The notes under the pieces: generated by a model
What the model was told of the DNA's origin: nothing
Database searches by the model: none
The model's input: only the letters and a program-made list of their open reading frames with translations
Shown: positions 42,780-51,625 of the stretch, piece by piece
How the letters are laid out: the number at the start of each line of letters is the position of its first letter
Position numbering within the stretch: the first letter of the stretch is position 1
Source: JAEXOD01 sp963663265
GTDB lineage: Bacteria > Bacteroidota > Ignavibacteria > Ignavibacteriales > Melioribacteraceae
Reading direction: 5' to 3'
NCBI GenBank assembly: GCA_963663265.2
Contig: CAXXXM010000002.1
Location: forward strand, 558,001-622,000
Length of the DNA: 64,000 nucleotides
Program-made: the position numbers and the translations under genes

Positions 42780-43222
42780 TTTATCATTTCCACTTCATAT
42801 TCAAAGTTTTTTACAGCATCATAAAATTCTTGAGGAAGTGGATTAGAAACATGTGTTGATTTATTAATATGAACAAAAACTCCACCACCTTTTGCAATAA
42901 TTTCTTTAGTTTTTTTATTTTCAACAAGATGTTGAAAGCCAAAACTCGATTTTTTTATAAAACTTACCCTTGTATAAATTGCAAGTTCATCATTCAGAAA
43001 AGCACTTTTCATGTAATCACAATTATTATGTGCCATAATAAAAAAAGAATCCCCTTCAAGAATTGTTTTAAGATTATATTTTGCTTTAATTGTATTTAGA
43101 TAATCAATGCGTGCGTCTTCAAAATAGCTGAAATAAACAGCATTATTACAAACGCCTAATAAATCAACTTCTCTAAATCTTACAATTTCTGTAATTGAAT
43201 GTTTATAGTTTTTTATTTCCAT
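42776..43222 (-). CDS. acyl-CoA thioesterase (4HBT, YbgC/FadM-like)
   Basis: This 148-residue hot-dog fold enzyme has the family signature region VDLLGVCNNAVYFSYFEDARIDYL and the beta strands expected for 4-hydroxybenzoyl-CoA-type thioesterases. It would hydrolyse acyl-CoA thioesters; the chain length is unknown. The usual G-H-x-N is G-V-C-N-N here, a variation near the active site. It overlaps the exonuclease gene by 4 bp, which argues for an operon with it. Confidence 0.85.
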   Translation of the reverse strand: MEIKNYKHSITEIVRFREVDLLGVCNNAVYFSYFEDARIDYLNTIKAKYNLKTILEGDSFFIMAHNNCDYMKSAFLNDELAIYTRVSFIKKSSFGFQHLVENKKTKEIIAKGGGVFVHINKSTHVSNPLPQEFYDAVKNFEYEVEMIK

Positions 43223-43255
43223 AATCCTTTCCAGTTTGGTTTTTTACTGTTTTCA

Positions 43256-44281
43256 TTAATTACACGTGTAATAATTTTTTATTGCTTGTTCAATATCTTC
43301 ATACGAAGCATTAATGTGTGTTACAGCTCTTACATAGCCTGGTTTCCCTTCAGATAATATCAAACCCAACTTGTAACATTCCTCAATGAATTGAGCAACG
43401 CTAAAATCGTGCACCTTAAATATTACTATATTTGTATGAACATCATCATAATTAATAACAAATTCATTGTTTTCAGATAGAAATTTTGCCAATATTTTTG
43501 CTTTGTTATGATCTTCTCCCAATCTTGGTAAATTATGATTTAAGGCATACAAACCGGCAGCAGCTAATACTCCCACTTGACGCATTCCACCACCAATAGC
43601 TTTTCTAATTCTAAAGGCTTTTTCCATTAACTCTTTTGTACCCATAATTACTGTACCCACAGGGGCACCCAATCCTTTAGATAAGCAAGCAGAAATAGTA
43701 TTAAAATATTTACCATATTCTGCAAATGATATTTTTGTTTCGGTTACTGCGTGCCATATTCTTGCACCATCCATGTGAAAATAAAGATTATTATCTTCAG
43801 CTAATTTATGTAATGCTTGAATAGTACTTAATGGAAATATTGTTCCACCTGCTCTGTTATGAGTATTTTCAATTTCAATTACTTTTGTAACAGGCATATA
43901 ATAAGCACTAACAGGACGAATACATTCAACGGCTTGCTCGGGATAAAATACTCCCTTTTCTCCTTTTATTGGATATAGCTGAATACCGCTTAATCTTGCA
44001 GGTGTGCCTGATTCATAATGAAAGATGTGTGCATCAGCCTCGCAAATAACTTCATCACCGGGATTAGTTAAAACATTCAAACATATTTGATTCCCCATAG
44101 TACCGCTTGGAACAAACAAAGCGGCTTCTTTTCCAAACATTTCGGCAACTTTTTTTTCTAACTTAATTACAGTTGGGTCTTCTCTGTAAACATCATCACC
44201 AACTTCTGCTTCATACATTGCTCTTCTCATCCCTTCGGATGGTACTGTAACCGTATCACTTCTTAAATCAATAAATTTCAT
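43256..44281 (-). CDS. ltaE: low-specificity L-threonine aldolase
   Basis: This 341-residue PLP enzyme splits threonine or allo-threonine into glycine and acetaldehyde. Motifs are IDLRSDTVTVPSEGMRRAM at the N-terminus, FVPSGTMGNQI, IENTHNRAGGTIFPL, HMDGARIWHA and the PLP lysine in CLSKGLGAPVG (about 204). The length is usual. It lies 14 bp after lnt and 33 bp before the thioesterase gene, on the same strand. Confidence 0.93.
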   Translation of the reverse strand: MKFIDLRSDTVTVPSEGMRRAMYEAEVGDDVYREDPTVIKLEKKVAEMFGKEAALFVPSGTMGNQICLNVLTNPGDEVICEADAHIFHYESGTPARLSGIQLYPIKGEKGVFYPEQAVECIRPVSAYYMPVTKVIEIENTHNRAGGTIFPLSTIQALHKLAEDNNLYFHMDGARIWHAVTETKISFAEYGKYFNTISACLSKGLGAPVGTVIMGTKELMEKAFRIRKAIGGGMRQVGVLAAAGLYALNHNLPRLGEDHNKAKILAKFLSENNEFVINYDDVHTNIVIFKVHDFSVAQFIEECYKLGLILSEGKPGYVRAVTHINASYEDIEQAIKNYYTCN

Positions 44282-44295
44282 TTTCTTTCTTAATC

Positions 44296-45939
44296 TTATA
44301 TTTTTAATAATTTTTTAAGTTTCAAACTAATAAACATTACAATAACCATTAACGAAACAAATATAGAAATTGCAATAATTATATTTGGATATTTCGTGTA
44401 AAAAGTCAATTCTTTTGATAAACCTATTTCACCTACAATAACATCTTGAGTATACATTGAACTCTTCTTTAGTGTTTCACCTAATGAATTAATAATACAA
44501 CTTATTCCTCCATTTGCAGCTCTTACTACGTATCGTCTGTTTTCAACTGCCCTTATTAAACTAATCGACTTATGTTGATATGGACCAGAAGAATTTCCAT
44601 ACCACGAATCATTAGTTACAACTGCAATAAATTCAGCTCCTTTTTTTACAAAGGAAGATACAAATTGAGAATAAATTGATTCAATACATACCACAGTTCC
44701 AACGCTAACTGAATCATTTTTATTAGCTAATGGGGTTTTAAATACAACTGTATCTTTTCCAACATTCCAACTTGATATTCCCACTTCCCACTTAATTAAA
44801 TCACCAATAAATGGAATATCTTCTGCATATGGAACCTTCTCACCAAACGGAACCAACATTATTTTTCCATAATAATCTATTTTATTATAGTGGGGAGAAA
44901 ATTTTAAAACAGAATTAAATGATGTATAACTAACATCTTTATTTAAAGTTGGCTTAGAATTTTTGGGGAAATTATCTTTACCATAAAAATAAATTAAATG
45001 GGGCATACCGGTAAAAATAGTTACATTATTAGAATCGGTAAAATCCATAATCTGTTTAACAAACTTATAATGTTGACCATCAAGCAAATAAATAGGCAAT
45101 GCTGTTTCAGGGTAAAACAACAATTCCGCACCTTCTTTTGTTGCCTTTTTAGATAAATCGAAATACATATTTAATTGTGTTTGCACACTTCCTGCTTTCC
45201 ATTTATCCCAAGGATTTAAGTTTGGTTGAATCAGCCCAACTTTAACTTTTTTTTCACATGGTTTATATGTAATTATTTTACTTGCACCATAACCAACCGG
45301 TATCAAAATTAAAAGAGACCCTGCAACCAATGTTTTATAATTAAGCTTTTTATTAACGTTAAAACTTTTGTAACATAAATATAAAACGATATTAGTATAT
45401 AAAATAATTAAACTTAATCCATGTACCCCAATAATATCTGCAATTTGAATATAAGAAGTAAAATATGCAACTGAATTACCTAATGTTAACCAAGGGAATC
45501 TGAATTCAGTTATAGTATATGCATATTCATACGCCACCCAAAACAACGGGAATAACAAAAGAGCAATGTTTTTGTTAAAAACCTTTTTTGCATAGTAATA
45601 TATTGTTGAAGGAATAAAAAATAATAATGGATTAAAAAATATTAAAACTCCACCGGAAATCATTAAAAAAGGATCGGCTTCTTTCGACCAGCTTCCAACC
45701 CAATAAAGCGTAATAATGTTTGTTATTAAACCAAACATATATGTTAGTTTATTTATTGAAAGTAATGTTTCTCTTTTTTCAAGTTCCAACAAAAAAGGGA
45801 TAAAGGCAAAAAATATAAAAAACGGAAAAGGTATTGGAGGGAAAGAGAATCCTAAAAGGGCACCGGCTAATATTCCACCCCAAACTTTGTAAGTACTTCT
45901 ATCTTCAGTACTTATTTTTAATCTCTTAAATATTTTCAT
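44296..45939 (-). CDS. lnt: apolipoprotein N-acyltransferase
   Basis: This inner-membrane enzyme of about 547 residues adds the third acyl chain to lipoproteins. N-terminal membrane segments precede the nitrilase-like domain. That domain carries the catalytic triad: Glu in LLFYPETALPIYL, Lys in YYGKIMLVPFGEKVPYAED and Cys in VVCIESIYSQF. A last membrane span closes the protein. I take ATG at 45937-45939 (MKIFKRLK); a longer in-frame start at 45975 would overlap dedA by 50 bp. With the shorter start the overlap is 14 bp. Several lipoproteins in this window are possible substrates. Confidence 0.92.
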   Translation of the reverse strand: MKIFKRLKISTEDRSTYKVWGGILAGALLGFSFPPIPFPFFIFFAFIPFLLELEKRETLLSINKLTYMFGLITNIITLYWVGSWSKEADPFLMISGGVLIFFNPLLFFIPSTIYYYAKKVFNKNIALLLFPLFWVAYEYAYTITEFRFPWLTLGNSVAYFTSYIQIADIIGVHGLSLIILYTNIVLYLCYKSFNVNKKLNYKTLVAGSLLILIPVGYGASKIITYKPCEKKVKVGLIQPNLNPWDKWKAGSVQTQLNMYFDLSKKATKEGAELLFYPETALPIYLLDGQHYKFVKQIMDFTDSNNVTIFTGMPHLIYFYGKDNFPKNSKPTLNKDVSYTSFNSVLKFSPHYNKIDYYGKIMLVPFGEKVPYAEDIPFIGDLIKWEVGISSWNVGKDTVVFKTPLANKNDSVSVGTVVCIESIYSQFVSSFVKKGAEFIAVVTNDSWYGNSSGPYQHKSISLIRAVENRRYVVRAANGGISCIINSLGETLKKSSMYTQDVIVGEIGLSKELTFYTKYPNIIIAISIFVSLMVIVMFISLKLKKLLKI

Positions 45940-46543
45940 TTGTTTTTTTATTCTTAATAAAATATCTAACCACAAAAAACAGGACTATTATAGCAGTAAT
46001 AATTAAAGCAACCGTAGAGTACGCAGAAAAGAATTTGTCAATAAGTCTTATGTTATTACCAAGCAAATAACCTACATATATTATAATAAAATTCCATAAA
46101 AAAGCACTAATTGCAGAAGCTAAGAAAGTATAACCGATTGGAAGTCTATGTACTCCGGCAAAAAAACTTATTACCGAACGTGTACCCGGTAAAAATCTAT
46201 TAGCCACAATTAAATAAAACCCATACTTCTTAAACCACGTATCGGTTTTAACCAAATCGGAATTATGAATAAATTTCAGTTTTCCACTTCTTAAAATTCT
46301 ATCACCAAAAAAATGCCCAATGTAATACATTAAAACAAATCCCAATGCACTAAATACGCTTGTTCCAACCAATATGGGTATAAACTGAACTCCGCTTGAA
46401 GCAATAAGACTTGAACCTAATATTACAACCATATCGCTTGGAGATGGAGGAAATACATTTTCTATAAATGAAAAAAAGAGCAAAACAAAATAAATATAAG
46501 TTGTATCTAACTGACTAACATATTGCAAAATTGATTCAAGCAT
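45926..46543 (-). CDS. DedA-family membrane protein
   Basis: This 205-residue protein has FIENVFPPSPSDMVVILGS at the N-terminus and the DedA signature FLPGTRSVISFFAG with several membrane spans. DedA proteins are implicated in undecaprenyl phosphate or phospholipid recycling and in membrane homeostasis. Its ATG lies 2 bp after ispF and its 3' end overlaps lnt, so it is in the same transcript. Confidence 0.92.
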   Translation of the reverse strand: MLESILQYVSQLDTTYIYFVLLFFSFIENVFPPSPSDMVVILGSSLIASSGVQFIPILVGTSVFSALGFVLMYYIGHFFGDRILRSGKLKFIHNSDLVKTDTWFKKYGFYLIVANRFLPGTRSVISFFAGVHRLPIGYTFLASAISAFLWNFIIIYVGYLLGNNIRLIDKFFSAYSTVALIITAIIVLFFVVRYFIKNKKTNENI

Positions 46544-46545
46544 AA

Positions 46546-47028
46546 TCAGTCCTTACTCAATAAAACAACTGAATAGGCTTCTGCACCTTCTTCTCTACCA
46601 ACGAACCCCATTTTTTCCGGAGTTGTGGCTTTAATTGATACCTGGTCTATATTACATTCCAATATTGCTGCAATAGTTTTAACCATTTCATCAACAAATG
46701 GAGCTATTTTTGGTTTTTGCAAAATAATTGTACAATCCAAGTTTCCCAATTTATAACCTTTTTCTTTAATTAAAACGTAAACCTGTTTTAAAAAGTTTTT
46801 ACTATCATAATTTTTATAGCTATTATCAGTATCCGGAAAATGCTTCCCAATATCACCCAAAGCTAAGGCTCCTAATAAAGCATCACAAATTGCATGTAAT
46901 AAAATATCAGCGTCAGAGTGTCCAAAAAATCCTTTTGTAAATGGAATTTCAACACCTCCTAAAAACATTTTTCTACCTTCTTTTAGTTGGTGAACATCAT
47001 AACCAAAACCAATTCTAAAATTTGTCAA
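46546..47028 (-). CDS. ispF: 2-C-methyl-D-erythritol 2,4-cyclodiphosphate synthase
   Basis: This 160-residue enzyme of the MEP isoprenoid pathway has GFGYDVHQLKEG (zinc Asp and His), FGHSDADILLHAICDALLGA and IGKHFPDTD. The C-terminal KATTPEKMGFVGREEG also matches IspF. The length is exact for the family. It overlaps the acylphosphatase gene by 4 bp (ATGA). Confidence 0.96.
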   Translation of the reverse strand: MTNFRIGFGYDVHQLKEGRKMFLGGVEIPFTKGFFGHSDADILLHAICDALLGALALGDIGKHFPDTDNSYKNYDSKNFLKQVYVLIKEKGYKLGNLDCTIILQKPKIAPFVDEMVKTIAAILECNIDQVSIKATTPEKMGFVGREEGAEAYSVVLLSKD

Positions 47029-47312
47029 AAATACCTCACTTCAAAACTTTTAAATTCATGTTTAGGTTCTTCCCAATCAATTGTAACTTTAGTAACACGG
47101 GAATAACTTGGACCAATTTTAATTCTTTTAAATAATTCCTCAATTTTATATCTTTCCCCTTCAACAATAGTTAAAACTTCGCCCGTATATAAATTTTTAA
47201 CGTATCCAGCCAAATCCAAGCTTTTTGCATGCTGGTTCACGTAATATCTAAAGCCAACACCTTGTACTAACCCGTTGGCAATTATTTCAGCTCTGTAAAT
47301 TTTGTTTTCCAT
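47025..47312 (-). CDS. acyP: acylphosphatase
   Basis: This 95-residue enzyme hydrolyses acyl phosphates. It has the signature GLVQGVGFRYYVNQHAKSL (catalytic Arg) and GYVKNLYTGEVLTIVEG (catalytic Asn). Its ATG lies 26 bp inside the end of the DMT transporter gene and its stop overlaps ispF, showing tight coupling within the run. Confidence 0.93.
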   Translation of the reverse strand: MENKIYRAEIIANGLVQGVGFRYYVNQHAKSLDLAGYVKNLYTGEVLTIVEGERYKIEELFKRIKIGPSYSRVTKVTIDWEEPKHEFKSFEVRYF

Positions 47313-48228
47313 TTATATTAAAAAACGAATCATAAATTTCTGAAACTATTAATCCTGCAAAAATTAAACAGCAACCTATAATACCAATAAATGAAATTCT
47401 TTCATCTAATATAATAAAAGCAAAAATAGCAGCAAAAATTGGTTCAAAAGAATATATTATTCCTGCTTTTGCCGGTGATACAGCTTTTTGAAATTTAGTT
47501 TGTAAAACCGTATTAATTAAAGTTGCAAATATAGATGTATATAATATAGCAACAATCAAATTAGCAGATAAATTAAATTTGTATGAAGTAATTCCTATAC
47601 CGTTAAATATTACAGCCGAAACAACACTTAAAACAGCAGTAATAAATAATTGCATAAATACTAAAAACTTATAATCATACTTTTTTGTAAAAACATCCAA
47701 AAACACTACATGTAAGGCAAATATTACCGCACAAACAAGCGTTAAAAAATCTCCAACATTAAAATTATTACCCAAATCCTCAAAAAATGCGATTAACGAT
47801 TCTCCTCCGCTTGATAGCAGCAAAATACCCACAAATACAAGCATGCTGCCTATTATTGCCCCTTTAGTCGGTTTTCGTTTGATGATTAAGAGTTGAAAAA
47901 AAGGAATCATAACAACAAGCGAACCTGTTAAAAATCCAGATTTTGTTGCAGTTGTATATTGTAATCCAAAAGTTTGTATAACAAATGAAAGGAACAACAA
48001 AACCCCTAAAAACATGGCTGGTAATAAAGCTTGTTTTGTTATTGTTTTTCTGCTTTTATAAATAATAGGAATAAATAAAATTGCCGCAATCGAAAACCGA
48101 GCCCCAACAAACAATAACGGAGATGCATCATTTAAAGCTTCTTTAATAATTACAAATGTTGCACCCCATAACAAGGTAACCAATAATAACGCTGCTTCCC
48201 CTGTTAGCTTACTGTTTGACAATTTCAT
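47287..48228 (-). CDS. EamA/DMT-superfamily transporter
   Basis: This protein of about 313 residues has ten membrane segments in two EamA repeats. Typical features are LLLVTLLWGATFVIIKEAL at the first segment, FGLQYTTATKSGFLTGS in the first repeat and SPAKAGIIYSFEPIFAAIFA in the second. It probably exports a metabolite or amino acid; the substrate is unknown. I prefer the ATG at 48226-48228 (MKLSNSKL), two bases after the era stop, to an in-frame start at 48258 inside era. Confidence 0.88.
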   Translation of the reverse strand: MKLSNSKLTGEAALLLVTLLWGATFVIIKEALNDASPLLFVGARFSIAAILFIPIIYKSRKTITKQALLPAMFLGVLLFLSFVIQTFGLQYTTATKSGFLTGSLVVMIPFFQLLIIKRKPTKGAIIGSMLVFVGILLLSSGGESLIAFFEDLGNNFNVGDFLTLVCAVIFALHVVFLDVFTKKYDYKFLVFMQLFITAVLSVVSAVIFNGIGITSYKFNLSANLIVAILYTSIFATLINTVLQTKFQKAVSPAKAGIIYSFEPIFAAIFAFIILDERISFIGIIGCCLIFAGLIVSEIYDSFFNINGKQNLQS

Positions 48229-48229
48229 A

Positions 48230-49141
48230 TCATTCTTCGCTATTGCTGGAATATCCAAATGATTTTAAGGCTTTCGGATCTTTTCTCCAGTTAGATTTTT
48301 CTTTAACTCGTAATTCCAAATAAACTTCTTTCCCTACAAATTCCTCAATGGCTTCTCGCGAAAGTGTACTAAGTTTTTTAATAGCTTCCCCTTTTTTGCC
48401 AATAATAATTACTTTTTGGGTATCGCGTTCAATTAATATCGTAGCAGCTATATAATCTTTTTTCCCCTTTCTTTCTTTATATTCCTCAACCACAACTTCA
48501 CTTGAATAAGGGATTTCATCTCTATAAATTTCAAATATTTTTTCACGAATAATTTCGGAAACAAAAAATCTTTCATTTTCATCTGAAAGTTGATCGTCAG
48601 GATAAAACTTCACCCCTTCGGGCATCAGCTCAACCAATTTCTCCTTTAATTTGTCAACGTTTGTTCCATATAACGAAGAGATAGGAATAACAAAATCAAA
48701 CATCTTTGATTCTTCATGTTTTTTAACATATTCATCAACTAATATTGAATTTGCCACATCAATTTTGTTAATAGCTAAAATTCTTTTTTGATTAGGATTT
48801 TTTTGCGACTTTTTGAAAGTCTCTGTTTCAAACAGTTTTTCACCAATTGGATCGTCACTAATATCTAATAAGTATAATAATACATCGGCATCATAAACGG
48901 CAGTATTTATAACTTCTAACATTTTATCTTGCAATAAATAACTTGGTTTTAATATTCCCGGTGTATCCAAGAAAATTATTTGATATTTTTCTTCGCTCAA
49001 AATACCGACAATTCTTTTACGTGTAGTTTGTGGTTTGGAAGAAATAATTGAAAGTTTTTGTCCTAATATTGCATTCAACAAAGTTGACTTACCCGCATTA
49101 GGATTGCCGATAATTGTAACATATCCGGCTTTTGTATTCAT
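48230..49141 (-). CDS. era: GTPase Era
   Basis: This 303-residue essential GTPase is needed for 16S rRNA processing and 30S assembly. G1 is GNPNAGKSTLLNAILG, G2 PQTTRKRIVG, G3 DTPG and G4 NKID. The C-terminal KH domain has VIIIGKKGEAIKKLS and the end GKEVYLELRVKEKSNWR. It lies 8 bp after the cysteine desulfurase gene, in the minus-strand run. Confidence 0.96.
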   Translation of the reverse strand: MNTKAGYVTIIGNPNAGKSTLLNAILGQKLSIISSKPQTTRKRIVGILSEEKYQIIFLDTPGILKPSYLLQDKMLEVINTAVYDADVLLYLLDISDDPIGEKLFETETFKKSQKNPNQKRILAINKIDVANSILVDEYVKKHEESKMFDFVIPISSLYGTNVDKLKEKLVELMPEGVKFYPDDQLSDENERFFVSEIIREKIFEIYRDEIPYSSEVVVEEYKERKGKKDYIAATILIERDTQKVIIIGKKGEAIKKLSTLSREAIEEFVGKEVYLELRVKEKSNWRKDPKALKSFGYSSNSEE

Positions 49142-49149
49142 AAAATTTC

Positions 49150-50301
49150 CTATCTTTTTATTTGTTTTAATAATTTTTCAATAACACTTAAAGCGTAATC
49201 AATCTCTTCTACCTTATTTTGATACCCAAAAGATATTCTAAATGTTCCCTGTGCTTCTTCAACTGATTTGCCAATGCCAAGTAAAACATGAGATGATTTT
49301 ACAGAACCTGATGAACAGGCGGCACCACTTGATACAGCCACACCATTAATATCAAGGAAAACTAAAATAGATTCTAAATCATTTTTATAAATTTTATTAT
49401 TCAACGTAATACTTGATATATATGGGGAAGAGTTTTGATTATTGTTAACAACAATTCCATTACTATCTAATTGATTTAAACCTTCAATAAACCGTTTTTT
49501 TAATTCACTTACATGATTATAATAAAAATCACGATTAGCACTAAAAATTCTAACCGCTTCTGCAAAACCAATAATTCCGGCAACATTTTCAGTTCCACCT
49601 CTCCTATTTCTTTCTTGACCTCCACCCAACAATAACGATTCCATTGGAGTTCCGGTTTTTACATAAGCAAAACCGATCCCTTTTGGACCATTTATTTTAT
49701 GTGCGGAGCCGGATATTGCATCAATACTTAAACTTTTTACATCTATTTTATATTTACAGAAACTTTGAACAGAATCGGAATGCGTTAAAATACCATTTTT
49801 TTTTGCAATTGCAGTTAACTTGGAAATATCGGTAACCGAACCAATTTCATTATTAACATTCATGAATGAAGAAAAAAGAACATCTTTTAATTCTTCATTT
49901 TGAAGTTTATCAAAATTTACACTTCCATCACTTTGGAGAGGGGCATAATTAATAATATATTCACCACTATAAGAATTAATAGTATCCAAAACCGCATGAT
50001 GTTCAATTGATGAAGTTAATAATTTTCTTTTATCACTTTCTCGTGAAGCAGAATTTACAATCCCTTTAATTACAAAATTATCAGATTCAGTTCCGCCACT
50101 TAAAAAAAATATTTCACTTGGCTTAGCATTAATTTCATTTGCAATAATTTCTCTTGCTTCTTCAACTGCAACGCGAATTTTAGTACCATAGGAATGAACA
50201 GAAGAAGGATTTCCATACCAGTCTTTAAGGTATGGAATCATTGCTTCTAAAACTTTGGGATGTAATGGAGTTGTAGCGGCATTATCTAAATAGACCTGCA
50301 T
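49150..50301 (-). CDS. cysteine desulfurase (NifS/IscS-like)
   Basis: This 383-residue PLP enzyme removes sulfur from cysteine for Fe-S or thiolated tRNA synthesis. It has YLDNAATTPLHPKVLEAM, FLSGGTESDNF, the PLP lysine in GSAHKINGPKGIGF and the active Cys in SSGAACSSGSVKSSHVLL. The short Cys loop marks group I (NifS/IscS). No iscU or suf genes lie next to it. It is 32 bp after birA and 8 bp before era. Confidence 0.93.
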   Translation of the reverse strand: MQVYLDNAATTPLHPKVLEAMIPYLKDWYGNPSSVHSYGTKIRVAVEEAREIIANEINAKPSEIFFLSGGTESDNFVIKGIVNSASRESDKRKLLTSSIEHHAVLDTINSYSGEYIINYAPLQSDGSVNFDKLQNEELKDVLFSSFMNVNNEIGSVTDISKLTAIAKKNGILTHSDSVQSFCKYKIDVKSLSIDAISGSAHKINGPKGIGFAYVKTGTPMESLLLGGGQERNRRGGTENVAGIIGFAEAVRIFSANRDFYYNHVSELKKRFIEGLNQLDSNGIVVNNNQNSSPYISSITLNNKIYKNDLESILVFLDINGVAVSSGAACSSGSVKSSHVLLGIGKSVEEAQGTFRISFGYQNKVEEIDYALSVIEKLLKQIKR

Positions 50302-50333
50302 ACTTTTCTTTTTTCTTGTTTTAATTAAAGAGA

Positions 50334-51101
50334 CTATCGTAAACTAACATCACCAAAGCTAATTTTTTCAATTTTATCATTAACTTTTAGTAATAAATGA
50401 CCTTCATTATTAATATCTTCAAAAATGCCATAAGTTTCTTTTTCTCTATCAACAATTTTTACCTTTTCACCAATCATTTTACAACGAGAACGCCAATCCT
50501 CTAAAACTTGTTTTGGATTAATTGATAAAATATCTAAAATCTCTTCTAAGTTATTTAATACTTCACTTAACAATCTTTCTCTAACAATAGTTTTTTTTGA
50601 TTCTTTTTTAAGTGAAGTTGGAATAATATTGTATTTATTAGGAAAGGTAACCTGGTTTGCATTAATACCAATACCAATTACAATTTTACTTATTTTGTTG
50701 TTTTGCGAAACAGATTCACACAAAATTCCACAAACTTTTTTACCATTGATAAGAATATCATTAGGCCACTTTAACTCTACTTTTAATTGGTATAAGTTTT
50801 CAATTGATTGGGCAACAGCAACACCAACAGCAAGGCTTATTAAATTAGAATACTCATTAATAAAAGTATCTTTTAATAAAACTGAAAAAGTTAGATTTTG
50901 TTCCGGTACTGTATCCCACACTCTACCTTGTCTCCCTTTCCCTTTTGTTTGGTTTTCAACCAATAATAAAGTGCCTTCTTTATCAAACTGAGGGTCAGTT
51001 AACAAAACAGTATTTGAAGAATCAGCTTCTTCACAATAAACAAAATTTCTTCCTAAGATTTCTGTATCTAACTTAATATCAAAATCTTCAATTTTAAACA
51101 A
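50334..51101 (-). CDS. birA: biotin--[acetyl-CoA-carboxylase] ligase, without HTH domain
   Basis: This 255-residue enzyme activates biotin and attaches it to carboxylases. It has VYCEEADSSN-type N-terminal binding residues, the biotinoyl-AMP loop KGKGRQGRVWD, KWPNDILINGKKVCGIL and a C-terminal SH3-like domain. No DNA-binding domain is present, so it is the monofunctional form and does not repress biotin genes. It seems to begin the long minus-strand operon down to 42093. Confidence 0.92.
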   Translation of the reverse strand: MFKIEDFDIKLDTEILGRNFVYCEEADSSNTVLLTDPQFDKEGTLLLVENQTKGKGRQGRVWDTVPEQNLTFSVLLKDTFINEYSNLISLAVGVAVAQSIENLYQLKVELKWPNDILINGKKVCGILCESVSQNNKISKIVIGIGINANQVTFPNKYNIIPTSLKKESKKTIVRERLLSEVLNNLEEILDILSINPKQVLEDWRSRCKMIGEKVKIVDREKETYGIFEDINNEGHLLLKVNDKIEKISFGDVSLR

Positions 51102-51190
51102 AATAAACCTCTAAAATTATAATAAAACGAATGTAAAAATAAAACTTTTTAAGCACTTTTCAAAAGAAGAGATAAACTAAAAATCAAAGC

Positions 51191-51562
51191 CTAATTTCTT
51201 AAAAACGCATGATTCTTTTCGCTTCTTAAAAAAAGATTTTGAATTGGAGTGACAATTCGCTGAGCCTGTTCGATTGAATAAGCAGTAAAAGCCGGACAGC
51301 GATAAACAGGAGCAAGCGAACGAATTGCTTGACAAAGAATTTTTGCCAAATTATTAGTTTCGTAATGAATTCCAGCAGGTAAAAAAAAGACCAAATCAAT
51401 AGCAGAAGATTCTGCTAATTCAAGTAATTCTTCATATTTTAAATTAAAAATTGTTGATTCAGGCGAATACTTGTTAATTTTCACTCGTTGTTCAAATTCA
51501 AGTTTCATCCTTTCGGTAATCAACATTACTGCTGTTGCATTTGGAATTTTTAATTCTATCAT
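51191..51562 (-). CDS. hypothetical protein
   Basis: The 123-residue product is not recognised. It looks like a mixed alpha/beta cytoplasmic domain: MIELKIPNATAVMLITERM, then a helix, the strand IDLVFFLPAGIHYET and the segment SLAPVYRCPAFTAYSIEQA. It has no signal peptide, membrane span or metal motif. It stands between the TPR/barrel gene (63 bp upstream) and birA (89 bp downstream). Neighbour-like composition supports a real gene. Confidence 0.6.
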   Translation of the reverse strand: MIELKIPNATAVMLITERMKLEFEQRVKINKYSPESTIFNLKYEELLELAESSAIDLVFFLPAGIHYETNNLAKILCQAIRSLAPVYRCPAFTAYSIEQAQRIVTPIQNLFLRSEKNHAFLRN

Positions 51563-51625
51563 CGCTTTTCGCTTTTTTAATTAATAATCGGAAAAAAATT
51601 TAAATAGTTAAGTTTTTTCTTAAAA

